Assembly (NCBI RefSeq): GCF_002952055.1
Contig: NZ_CP021255.1
Span: forward strand, 2,612,001-2,676,000
Reading direction: 5' to 3'
Origin: Desulfobulbus oralis
Lineage (GTDB): Bacteria; Desulfobacterota; Desulfobulbia; Desulfobulbales; Desulfobulbaceae
Length of the DNA: 64,000 nucleotides
Position numbers and translations under genes: made by a program. The notes below the pieces were generated by a model. That model was not told the origin of the DNA. It saw nothing but the letters and a program-made list of their open reading frames with translations, and made no database searches. This document shows, piece by piece, positions 8,689 through 16,822 of the stretch. Position 1 is the stretch's first letter, and each line of letters starts with the position of its first letter.

Positions 8689-10833
8689 ATGCGAGTCCGC
8701 GTGATCGGCCTGGGCCTGATCAGCGCGCTGGGCGATGGCCCCAGGGCGAGCGAAGCGGCCCTGCGCGCGGGCCGGCCCCATCTGGGCCGGGTCAGGCTCT
8801 TTCCCCTGGCGCGGGGCGCCAGCCTGCCCGTCGGCGAGGCGGATTTTCCGGACGACGCCGCAAACCCGCTGCCGCGCTGCCACCAACTGGCCCTGCATGC
8901 GGCCAGGCAGGCGCTGGCCGGCAGCGGCCCGGCTCCGGATGCCGTGGTGCTGGGCACCACCACCGGCGGCATGCTGACAACCGAGCGGTTTCTGGCCGCC
9001 CACGAAGCACGGCCCGGGGCGAATCCGTATCACAGCCTGCACACGGTGACCGCCGCGGTGGCCGAACTGGCCGGATGCAGGGGGCCGGCGCTCACGGTGT
9101 CCACGGCCTGCTCCTCGGGGGCCCTGGCCCTGGCCCTGGCCCTGCGTCTTTTGAGAAGCGGCCGGGCCAGGCGCGTGCTGGCGGGCGGCGTGGACAGCCT
9201 CTGCCGGCTCACCTATTTTGGCTTTCATGCCCTGCAGCTGGTGGACGCGGACAGGCCCAAGCCTTTCGACCGGCGCCGCGGCGGCATGGCCGTGGCCGAG
9301 GGCGCGGCCTTTCTGCTGCTGACCAGCGGCCGGGAAGGCAGGAGCCTGGCCGAGCTGGCAGGCGCAGGCCTGTCCTGCGACGCCTTTCACGAGACCAGGC
9401 CCCATCCGGAAGGCGAAGGCGCACTGGCCGCCATGCAGGACGCCCTGGACGACGCCGGCCTGCAGCCGGAAGCCATCGATTATATCAGCCTGCACGGCAC
9501 CGCAACCGTGGACAATGACCGGGCCGAGGCCCGGGCCCTGCACCGTCTCCTGGGCCCCCTGGTCCAGGGACCGCCGCTTGCCTCCATCAAGGGCGCGTGT
9601 GGCCACAGTCTGGCCGCAGCCGGCGCCCTCTCGGCCGCTGTCGGCGCCCTGGCCCTGCAGCACGGTTTTGTGCCGGCAAATACCGGCTTTGCCGAGGCAG
9701 ACCCCGAACTGGCTTTCGTCCCGCAAATCGGAGCCGAGCCCCGGAGGCTGCGCGCGGCGCTTGTCAATGCCTTTGGCTTTGGCGGCAACAACGGCGCCCT
9801 GGTGCTGACAGCTCCGGAGGCCTTCCCGCCCCGTCCGGCAGACCGTCCCGGTCTGCCGCTGACCATCAGGGCCGTGGCCTGCCTCTCCGGCGCGGGCGAC
9901 CTGAACGCGAGTCTGGCCCGCCTGGACAGCGGCCGGGGCTGCGCCGGGCTGGTGGATGAAAAGAGCGCCTTTATGAATTTGCCGCCCCGGCAGATTCGCC
10001 GCCTGAAACGACTGGCCCGGCTGGGTCTGGCCCTGAGTCTGGCTGCCCGGCCTGCCGCCGCCCGGACGCAGGAGGCCGCGGTCTTTTTCGGCACCGGCTG
10101 GGGCGCCCTGTCGGAAACCGCGGATTTCCTGGGCAAGCTCCAGGCCAGCCAGCAGCAGTTTGCAAGCCCTACGGACTTTGTCGGCTCGGTGCACAACGCG
10201 CCGGCCAGCCAGATTGCCCTGCTTCTGGGCGCCAGGGGCCCCAATATAACCACGAGCGGCGGCAGCCGCTCCTTTGCCGAGGCCGCCTTTGCGGCCACCC
10301 TGCTGGCCGGCCGGCATGAGGGCTGGGCCCTGCTGGCCGGTGCGGACGAGTATCATGCGCAGTGGTCGCCCATGCTGGATGCCGGAATCGACAGCAAGGC
10401 GGGCGCAGAAGGCGGCGGCGCGCTCTGGCTGGGGCATGCGGGGGATGACGCGCTGGCCCTGCTGCGCCACTGCGAACTGTATGGCGACAGCAGCGCCCTG
10501 CCCGCTTTGCTGGCGGATCTGGGCGGCGCTGCGGCGGTGCAGAACCGCGTGGGCCTGATTCTGGCCGACACGCCGGACATGGCGGCAGAGGCCCAGCTTG
10601 CCGAACTGAAGGCGCTGCTGCCAATCGTCCCGGTCTGGGCATTCCGGGAGCATCTGGGCCGCTTCGCCTCCGCTGCCGCGCTGGCAGCGGCCCTGGCCGT
10701 GGCCTTTCTCCACCGTGGTCATGCGCCGGCGCTGACCACCGGCAGCGCGCAAAACCTGCCGCTTGCCGGCAGGTCGGCACTCCTCGTGGGTTTGGGTCAC
10801 ACGCTGAGCGCCATGGAATTTGCCCGGCCATGA
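8689..10833 (+). CDS. Ketosynthase fused to a chain-length-factor-like domain
   Basis: A 714-residue fusion. Residues 1-~375 form a complete beta-ketoacyl-ACP synthase with Cys141 (TVSTACSSG), His269 (SLHGTATVDND) and His306 (KGACGHSLAAAG). Residues ~390-714 are a second thiolase-fold domain with FFGTGWG and GARGPNITTSGGS, where the active-site cysteine position is Gly524. That is the pattern of a PF13723-type chain-length factor (ApeC-like). Aryl polyene KS and CLF are normally separate proteins that form a heterodimer; here they are joined. Start: ATG at 8689; an in-frame TTG at 8674 overlapping the ACP stop is the alternative. The 3' end overlaps the next gene by 4 bases. Confidence 0.88.
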   Translation: MRVRVIGLGLISALGDGPRASEAALRAGRPHLGRVRLFPLARGASLPVGEADFPDDAANPLPRCHQLALHAARQALAGSGPAPDAVVLGTTTGGMLTTERFLAAHEARPGANPYHSLHTVTAAVAELAGCRGPALTVSTACSSGALALALALRLLRSGRARRVLAGGVDSLCRLTYFGFHALQLVDADRPKPFDRRRGGMAVAEGAAFLLLTSGREGRSLAELAGAGLSCDAFHETRPHPEGEGALAAMQDALDDAGLQPEAIDYISLHGTATVDNDRAEARALHRLLGPLVQGPPLASIKGACGHSLAAAGALSAAVGALALQHGFVPANTGFAEADPELAFVPQIGAEPRRLRAALVNAFGFGGNNGALVLTAPEAFPPRPADRPGLPLTIRAVACLSGAGDLNASLARLDSGRGCAGLVDEKSAFMNLPPRQIRRLKRLARLGLALSLAARPAAARTQEAAVFFGTGWGALSETADFLGKLQASQQQFASPTDFVGSVHNAPASQIALLLGARGPNITTSGGSRSFAEAAFAATLLAGRHEGWALLAGADEYHAQWSPMLDAGIDSKAGAEGGGALWLGHAGDDALALLRHCELYGDSSALPALLADLGGAAAVQNRVGLILADTPDMAAEAQLAELKALLPIVPVWAFREHLGRFASAAALAAALAVAFLHRGHAPALTTGSAQNLPLAGRSALLVGLGHTLSAMEFARP

Positions 10834-12176
10834 GGGTTCTGCTCATCTCGCCCAACACGCTGACCGTGCCCTATCCGGTCTATCCCCTGGGGCTGGACTA
10901 CGTGGCCGGTTCCATCGGCCCTGAACACGAGCTGGCGCGCTTTGATCTGAACTGCGCTTCCCTGGACGAGCTGGCCCGGCTGATCGCGGATTTCTCTCCC
11001 GAAGTCATTGGGCTGGCCTGCCGCAATATCGACAACACCGAGGCCGGAGCGCCCAAATATTTTCTGGAGCAGTTGCACGAGCTGGTCCTGTGGCTGCGGG
11101 CGCGCTGCCAGGCGGTGATCGTGTGCGGCGGCAGCGGCTTCACCATCATGCCCGAGGCCGTGCTTGCGGCCCTGGAAGCGGATTTCGGCATCATCGGCGA
11201 GGGCGAACGCTTTGGCCTCCTGGTGGAGGCCCTGGCCTGCGGCGACGACCCCGCAGCCCTGCCGGGCGTGCTGCGGCCCAACGGCCCGGTGCGGATCCCG
11301 CCGCCGTGGCCGGGTCTGCGGCAGCGCCGCATGGCCCCGCTGCCGCAGGTTGCCTTTTACGCGCAGCAGCATGGCGGCATGCTGAATCTGCAAACCAAGC
11401 GCGGCTGCTCCTTTCGCTGCGTCTACTGCCCCTACCCGCACATCGAGGGCCGCAGCCACCGGCTCATCCCCCCGGAAAGCGTGGCGCAGACAGCGCTCGA
11501 ACTGGAAGCGGCCGGAGCGCGTTACATCTTCATCACCGACTCGGCCTTCAATTCCCACCCGGGTCACAGCAGGGCCGTGGCCAGGGCCTTCAGGGCAAGC
11601 GGACTGCGGATTCCCTGGGGTGCGTTCTTTGCGCCGCTTGCGCCCGAAAGCGGCTACTTCGCCCTCATGGCCGAAGCCGGCTGCAAGCACGTGGAATTCG
11701 GCACCGAGTCGATGAGCGGCGCCATCCTCAGGAACTACCGCAAGCCCTTTCAGCCGGCCGATGTTTTTGCGGCGCACCGGGCAGCCCGGGCAGCGGGCCT
11801 GCATGTGGCCCACTATTTTCTTTTGGGCGGGCCCGGAGAAAACGCGGCCACGGTGCAGGAAAGCCTGACTGCGATCGAAGAGCTGACAGGCGCGGCTTTT
11901 TTCTTTTTTATCGGCATCCGCATCTATCCGGGCACGGAAATCTGCGAAATGGCGATCCAGCGCGGGCAAATCACGGCAGACACCGATCTGAGGCAGCCGG
12001 TGTTTTACAAAAACAGCGCCATCACCCGGGATGAGATGGAAGCCCTGGTTGTGCGCCAGGCACGGGGCCGCCTGAACTGGCTGGTGGGTGCGGGCGTCGA
12101 TCAGGTGGCGGCCCTGGTGGCCCGGATGCATGCCAAAGGCATGGTCGGGCCGCTCTGGGAGTATTTGGCAAGGTGA
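10830..12176 (+). CDS. B12-binding-domain radical SAM protein
   Basis: A 448-residue protein with an N-terminal cobalamin-type Rossmann domain (MRVLLISPNTLTVPYPVYPLG, VIVCGGSGFTIMPE, FGIIGEGE) and a radical SAM core with Cys193, Cys197 and Cys200 (KRGCSFRCVYCPYPH). This resembles the large family of B12-binding radical SAM enzymes including magnesium-protoporphyrin cyclase-like and lipid-modifying members. It overlaps the KS-CLF stop by 4 bases (ATGA), so it is co-translated with polyene genes. It is distinct from the family member at 4494-5756. Substrate unknown; modification of the aryl head group or acyl chain is an inference from position. Confidence 0.87.
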   Translation: MRVLLISPNTLTVPYPVYPLGLDYVAGSIGPEHELARFDLNCASLDELARLIADFSPEVIGLACRNIDNTEAGAPKYFLEQLHELVLWLRARCQAVIVCGGSGFTIMPEAVLAALEADFGIIGEGERFGLLVEALACGDDPAALPGVLRPNGPVRIPPPWPGLRQRRMAPLPQVAFYAQQHGGMLNLQTKRGCSFRCVYCPYPHIEGRSHRLIPPESVAQTALELEAAGARYIFITDSAFNSHPGHSRAVARAFRASGLRIPWGAFFAPLAPESGYFALMAEAGCKHVEFGTESMSGAILRNYRKPFQPADVFAAHRAARAAGLHVAHYFLLGGPGENAATVQESLTAIEELTGAAFFFFIGIRIYPGTEICEMAIQRGQITADTDLRQPVFYKNSAITRDEMEALVVRQARGRLNWLVGAGVDQVAALVARMHAKGMVGPLWEYLAR

Positions 12177-12193
12177 GGCAAGTCAGGTATAAT
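12165..12193 (+). promoter_or_regulatory. Strong sigma-70-type promoter of the ATPase/DUF4276 cassette
   Basis: TTGGCA (12165-12170, 5/6) is separated by exactly 17 bases from a perfect TATAAT (12188-12193). The -35 lies inside the last codons of the upstream radical SAM gene, 75 bases before the ATPase start at 12268. It would let the cassette be expressed independently of the polyene operon. Confidence 0.7.
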
Positions 12194-12267
12194 CAAGTCC
12201 CCCCTGCAACAAAAAAATGGAGTGTCTTATAAGTTGGACTTTTCATAACTGGACAGAGGGGGTGAAG

Positions 12268-13458
12268 ATGAAACTTGAAAAAATCCATCTGGAAAACTTC
12301 AAGACTTTCAAGGAGATGACCATCAAAGACCTGCCGGCCCTTTGCGTATTTGTGGGCGCAAACGGGGCAGGGAAAAGCACGCTTTTTGATGTCTTTTCCT
12401 TTCTCAAGGATTGCCTGGAAAGCAATGTGGGCAAGGCCCTACGGCAGAGGGGCGATTTTCGCGAGGTCGTTTCCCGTGGAGAGCATGAAAGAAACATTTG
12501 TATTGAGATTCAGTACCGCACGGAGATAACCAAACGCAAACGTCTGGTGACGTATCACCTGGAGATCGGCCGGGAACAAGGCAAGGTCTGCGTGGTAGAG
12601 GAGTTCCTGCGTTACAAGCGTGGCTCTTCCGGTTCGCCTTATTATTTTTTTAGATTTTCCAAAGGTAAGGGTTCTGCGGTCACCAACGAAGAGGACTTCA
12701 GCAAGACTGATGAAAAATTGAATCGAGAGACACAAGACTTGGGTTCCAGTGAAATTCTTGCGTTGAAGGGGCTGGGGCAGTTTGAGAAATTCAAGGCAGC
12801 AAACGAGCTTCGGGCCTTTATTGAAAACTGGCATGTGTCCAATTTCCATGTGGAGGCGTCGCGTGGACTCAAGGACGCAGCCATGTATGCCGAACATCTC
12901 TCGGAAACGGGTGACAATCTGCAGGCAGTGGCCAAGAATATTCACGAACATCATTCTGAGATTTTTGCTGCAATCGTCCGCAAGATGCAGAGGCGCGTAC
13001 CAGGCGTTTCCGGCATTGAAACAAAAGATACCGAAGATGGCCGGCTTTTGCTGAAATTTCGGAACGGAGACTTCAGAGATCCCTTTATTGATCGCTATGT
13101 CTCTGACGGCACCATGAAAATGTTTGCCTATCTGGTGCTCCTGCACGATCCGGCACCGCATCAGTTCCTGTGCATTGAAGAGCCGGAAAACCAGCTCTAC
13201 CCCACGCTTCTGCATGAACTGGCCGAGGAATTCCGGGACTACGCCCAGCGCGGTGGCCAGGTCTTTGTGTCCACCCATTCGCCGGATTTTTTGAATGCGG
13301 TGGAGCTGGATGAGGTTTTTTGGCTGGAAAAGGAGAACGGATTTACTGTGGTCAAACGCGCCAGGGATGACCAGCAGATTGCCGCCTACATGGCCGATGG
13401 CGACCAGATGGGCTCTCTCTGGAAACAGGGGCTGATGGGCAAGGTGGATCCCAGATGA
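12268..13458 (+). CDS. AAA (AAA_21-type) ATPase, probable defence protein
   Basis: A 396-residue SMC/OLD-like ATPase. Walker A is GANGAGKST (residues 30-38) after the typical KIHLENFKTFKEM start; Walker B is FLCIEEPENQLYP, followed by a D-loop/H-motif region VSTHSPDFLNA. It is paired with a DUF4276 gene by a 4-base ATGA overlap, an arrangement seen in ATPase-TOPRIM antiphage-type modules. The start at 12268 has a GAGGGGGTGAAG ribosome binding site; the upstream ATG at 12217 lacks one. The segment reads as more AT-rich than the flanking polyene genes, consistent with acquisition. ATPase is certain; defence is inference. Confidence 0.85.
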   Translation: MKLEKIHLENFKTFKEMTIKDLPALCVFVGANGAGKSTLFDVFSFLKDCLESNVGKALRQRGDFREVVSRGEHERNICIEIQYRTEITKRKRLVTYHLEIGREQGKVCVVEEFLRYKRGSSGSPYYFFRFSKGKGSAVTNEEDFSKTDEKLNRETQDLGSSEILALKGLGQFEKFKAANELRAFIENWHVSNFHVEASRGLKDAAMYAEHLSETGDNLQAVAKNIHEHHSEIFAAIVRKMQRRVPGVSGIETKDTEDGRLLLKFRNGDFRDPFIDRYVSDGTMKMFAYLVLLHDPAPHQFLCIEEPENQLYPTLLHELAEEFRDYAQRGGQVFVSTHSPDFLNAVELDEVFWLEKENGFTVVKRARDDQQIAAYMADGDQMGSLWKQGLMGKVDPR

Positions 13459-14032
13459 AAACCCTTGTTTGTCTGGTGGAGGAACGGTCGGCCAAAGCGA
13501 TGCTGGAGCGGATACTGCCAAAGCTTTTGCCGGAAAGGGCTGCTTTCCAGGTGCTGCCATTTGAGGGCAAGAAGGATCTGGAAGATCAACTGAAAAGGAA
13601 AATTTGTCAGTGGCAAAAACCGGACTCTGTATTTTTGGTAATGCGCGATCAGGACAGGGCGGATTGCCGAGACGTCAAGGCACGTCTGCAGGATCTGGTC
13701 AGAGCAACGGGCAAACAGGACAAAACGCTGATTCGTATTGCCTGCCATGAGCTGGAAAGTTTCTATCTTGGCGACCTTGAAGCCGTGGAAAAAAGCAGGC
13801 TTGGCATGCGGGGCTTGCCAACCGACAGCGCAAGAAAAAATACAGAAATCCGGACAAACTTGCCAACGCCGCGGACGAACTCAGACAGTTGACCGGTCAA
13901 AGGTACCAGAAAATAGCGGGGTCAAGGATAATTGCCGAGCACCTCAGTCTGGATGGTTCGAACCGTTCCGCCAGTTTCAATGCACTCATTCGGGGCATAG
14001 AAAAACTTATGCTGCTATCAGACGAGCCTTGA
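13455..14032 (+). pseudogene. DUF4276 (TOPRIM-like) gene with a frameshift
   Basis: The open frame 13455-13892 encodes a good DUF4276 N-terminus (CLVEERSAKAMLERILPKLL, FLVMRDQDRADC, IACHELESFYLGDLEAVEK). It loses the family pattern after LGMRGL near 13823. From there the other frame reads NRQRKKKYRNPDKLANAADE, TGQRYQKIAGSRIIAEHL, DGSNRSASFNALIRGI and stops at 14032, which is the expected DUF4276 C-terminus. Restoring one base near 13823 (TTGCC to TTGGCC) would join both parts into ~192 residues, the family's normal length. It is the partner of the overlapping ATPase. This is either a real inactivating deletion or a sequencing error. Confidence 0.82.
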
Positions 14033-14149
14033 GCGCACGCTGCCGCCGCAAAGAGGGACTCGTTCTCTGTAAACCGGGACTGTCTGCCAATGACGATGAG
14101 AAATACTCCTGCCAGGACCTGACAGTATGGGCAATTTTCGTGGACAGCG

Positions 14150-14773
14150 ATGAAAAAATTGTGGTATGCAATGGCTGCGCCCATGCGGGCCGAGTCCGGA
14201 GAAATCACGGCAAAGGCCACGGTGCCCGGGGATTCGCCCTGGTTTGCCGGCCATTTTCCGGATGCTCCGGTGCTGCCGGCTGTGGCGCAGTTGAATCTTT
14301 TGGTGCAGATGCTGGCCCAGGCCAGCGGCCGGCCGCTTTGTCTGCGGCAGGCCAGCCGCTTCAAGTTCAGGCAGCAGGTTTTGCCGGGTGCGGAGCTTGA
14401 GCTCAGCGCCCGCCCGGACGGAGCGGATCGGTATATCTGCCATATTACGGAGAACGGACAGGAAGTGTCGGGCGGCACGCTGGTTCTGGCCGACAAACAA
14501 CAGGATGGCAACATGAGCGAGCAAAGTCCCACGACCCGCCGGGTCGCGGAAATTGTGATTAACGAGCTGAAACTTGAGGACGTGACGCCAGACAGCTTTG
14601 ATCCGGACCTGGATCTGGTGGACGAGGTGGGCATCGACAGCATGGATCTGGCCACCATCGCGCTGGTTATCCGCGACGAGTTCGGCATCCGCATCGACGA
14701 GGACGACTACCCCAAACTGACCACGCTCCGGATCATCGCGGACTATATCGATCAGAAGCGGGCCGGGGCATGA
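14150..14773 (+). CDS. ApeI-like dehydratase fused to an acyl carrier protein
   Basis: A single 207-residue reading frame with two domains. Residues ~15-115 are a hotdog dehydratase with the FabZ/ApeI signature AGHFPDAPVLPAVAQL (His35). Residues ~122-207 are an ACP with GIDSMD (Ser164 as phosphopantetheine site). There is no stop between them, so the carrier should be covalently tied to the dehydratase. An internal ATG at 14513, preceded by GGATGG, begins the ACP domain and could also yield a free ACP. The gene resumes the polyene operon after the ATPase/DUF4276 cassette and overlaps the next gene by 4 bases. Confidence 0.85.
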   Translation: MKKLWYAMAAPMRAESGEITAKATVPGDSPWFAGHFPDAPVLPAVAQLNLLVQMLAQASGRPLCLRQASRFKFRQQVLPGAELELSARPDGADRYICHITENGQEVSGGTLVLADKQQDGNMSEQSPTTRRVAEIVINELKLEDVTPDSFDPDLDLVDEVGIDSMDLATIALVIRDEFGIRIDEDDYPKLTTLRIIADYIDQKRAGA

Positions 14774-15816
14774 GCGCTGCCTGCAAGTTCGGCGACATTC
14801 TGGCCGACCCGCAGATCCGTCCCCGCTGGGAAAAGGTGCGCCGTTACTTTTTCCTGCGGGAATCCACCTACGACATGACAAAGCGTTGCAACATCCATTG
14901 CGACGGCTGCTACTACTTCGAAGGCGAAAAGCATCTGGCGGCGGAGAACCGGGATCCCGCGGCCTGGCGGGAGCTGATGGCCGCGGAAAAGGCCCGGGGC
15001 ATCACCTTTGCCGTCCTGGCCGGGGCTGAACCTTCGCTCGTGCCGGAGCTCTGCCGGGTCTGCTCCGAACACATTCCTCTGGGCGCAATCGCCACCAATG
15101 GGCTGAAGCCGATTCCCGGGGATATCGCCTACCGCATCCACGTGTCCGTGTGGGGCACGGACGAGACGAGCCTGGCGGTGCGGGGGGCGGCCGACATGCT
15201 GGCGCGGCAGTTGGAGAACTACCGGGAGGACCCGCGCGCCATCTTCATCTACACCTTCACGCCCTACAACATCGAAGAGGCGGACACGGTGGCCGGCATC
15301 CTGGCCAAGGCGGGGCAGAAGATGAGCTTCAACATGTTCTCCGCGCCCCTGGGCTACAGCGGCCGGCTCAGGCATACGCCGGAGAGCCTGAAGGCCACGG
15401 CCGAAATGATGGCGGCCCTCCTGAACCGCTATCCGGAAACCGTGCTCTACTCGCCCTACAACATCACCGTGCATACCAACGCGCTGGGGCTGGACGCTCT
15501 CTTCTCCTGCCCCTATCCGCGCCGGAATCCGTCCACCGCCGTGGGCCTGGGCCGGACTTTCCGCCAGTACCGGACCGATCTGAACTGGGATCGGGCCGCG
15601 GCCTGCTGCGTGCCGGACACCGACTGCGCCGACTGCCGTCACTATGCGGCGGGCAGCGCCGTGGTCACCGCCCGCATGTACCGCCATGCGAACGACCGCG
15701 AAAGCTTCGTCGCCTGGCTGGACTACGTGGACAGCTACCTCGCGGTCTGGGTGCACGGCTACGAGAAAGGCCCGAATCTGGGCAGAGCCGGCACCGCGGT
15801 GCCGGCAAAGGATTGA
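14770..15816 (+). CDS. Radical SAM protein (first of a tandem pair)
   Basis: A 348-residue radical SAM enzyme without a B12 domain. The cluster motif is TKRCNIHCDGCYYF (Cys40, Cys44, Cys47). The C-terminal part holds a second cysteine set (CCVPDTDCADC) that may bind an auxiliary iron-sulfur cluster. It overlaps the DH-ACP gene by 4 bases and precedes a clear paralogue by 4 bases. The layout recalls HpnH-like lipid radical SAM enzymes, but I cannot assign a reaction. Placement between an ACP and two ketosynthases suggests an acyl-chain or aryl substrate. Confidence 0.85.
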   Translation: MSAACKFGDILADPQIRPRWEKVRRYFFLRESTYDMTKRCNIHCDGCYYFEGEKHLAAENRDPAAWRELMAAEKARGITFAVLAGAEPSLVPELCRVCSEHIPLGAIATNGLKPIPGDIAYRIHVSVWGTDETSLAVRGAADMLARQLENYREDPRAIFIYTFTPYNIEEADTVAGILAKAGQKMSFNMFSAPLGYSGRLRHTPESLKATAEMMAALLNRYPETVLYSPYNITVHTNALGLDALFSCPYPRRNPSTAVGLGRTFRQYRTDLNWDRAAACCVPDTDCADCRHYAAGSAVVTARMYRHANDRESFVAWLDYVDSYLAVWVHGYEKGPNLGRAGTAVPAKD

Positions 15817-15820
15817 TCCC

Positions 15821-16819
15821 ATGAAAACCGTCAGTTCCCTGCTGGACGCCGCCTGGTACGAGCGCTACCGGCGTATCTCCAGGCTGAATATCCGCAGCTC
15901 CATCTACGATGTCACCGACCGCTGCAACCTGCGCTGCAAGGGCTGCTTCTTCTTTTCCTCCGGCGAGCAGAACGCGGCGCACGAGGAAAAGGACATTGCC
16001 AGGTGGCACGGCTTTGTCGATGCGGAGATGGCCAGGGGCGTCAATCTGGCCATCCTGATTGGCGGCGAGCCGACCCTCTGCCTGGACCGTATCGAGGCCT
16101 TTTATAAAAGGCTGCCCACCTTCTGTGCCACCAACGGGCTGATCAAGGTGCCCCGGGACCGCTTTCCGGACATGATGGTGGGGCTCTCGCTCTGGGGCGA
16201 CGAGGCGGACGAGACCATTCTGCGCGGCCGGGACGTGTTCAAAGTCTCCAGCGCCAACTATGCGGGCGATCCCCACGCCTATTACCTCTTCACCATCACC
16301 CCGAAACAACTCGGCAAGTGCGATAAAATCGTCCGCAAGATCCGGGATGTGGGCCTGAAGGTGCACATGCAGCTGCTGTCCAACGACGAGGGCGTGGACG
16401 GCTTTTCCTGGACGCCTGAAGAGTTGACGGCGGTGCGCGCCGAGATGGACGCCATGCTGGACAGCTATCCGGAGACCGTGGTGTCCTGCAAATATTACCA
16501 CGAGGTCATCACCTCGGGCCGCATGCTGGGCCGGCCCTTCGGCTGGCTGGAGTGCCCCTCGGTCACCATTTTTGCCGACCAGCGGGAGCCCCGGCCCAAA
16601 AGGCTCATCAACTTCGTGCGCTGGGCCTCGGATCTGAAAACCACCCACCGCTGCTGCACCTCGGAAACCCGGGACTGCTCCACCTGCAAGGACGGGGCTG
16701 CCCACATGAGCTGGATCATGGTGAACAAGCGGGCGCACATGAACACGACCCAGGACCTGCAGAACTGGATCGAGGTCTATGAGATGTTCGCCAAGCTCTA
16801 CCAATTCATCCCCTGGTGA
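15821..16819 (+). CDS. Radical SAM protein (second of a tandem pair)
   Basis: A 332-residue paralogue of the preceding gene. Radical SAM cysteines are Cys35, Cys39 and Cys42 (TDRCNLRCKGCFFF). The shared layout includes LAILIGGEPTLC, an ATNGL-type segment and a C-terminal cysteine cluster (CCTSETRDCSTC). I chose ATG at 15821; the longer open frame from 15644 would overlap the upstream gene by more than 170 bases. Two divergent copies side by side suggest successive or heterodimeric action. The next gene starts 3 bases after the stop. Confidence 0.86.
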   Translation: MKTVSSLLDAAWYERYRRISRLNIRSSIYDVTDRCNLRCKGCFFFSSGEQNAAHEEKDIARWHGFVDAEMARGVNLAILIGGEPTLCLDRIEAFYKRLPTFCATNGLIKVPRDRFPDMMVGLSLWGDEADETILRGRDVFKVSSANYAGDPHAYYLFTITPKQLGKCDKIVRKIRDVGLKVHMQLLSNDEGVDGFSWTPEELTAVRAEMDAMLDSYPETVVSCKYYHEVITSGRMLGRPFGWLECPSVTIFADQREPRPKRLINFVRWASDLKTTHRCCTSETRDCSTCKDGAAHMSWIMVNKRAHMNTTQDLQNWIEVYEMFAKLYQFIPW

Positions 16820-16822
16820 GCC

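Noticed and set aside
8641-10800. 719-codon open frame antisense to the KS-CLF gene
   Set aside because: The plus strand has a complete ketosynthase. The minus translation is rich in Arg, Gln and Gly and has no motifs.
12217-12267. Upstream ATG at 12217 as start of the ATPase
   Set aside because: It has no ribosome binding site and adds 17 residues without similarity; the ATG at 12268 has a strong one.
12268-14032. Assignment to Gabija, Septu or PARIS defence systems
   Set aside because: The ATPase lacks a fused TOPRIM (Gabija), there is no HNH partner (Septu), and the partner resembles DUF4276 rather than DUF4435 (PARIS). I keep only the general ATPase-TOPRIM description.
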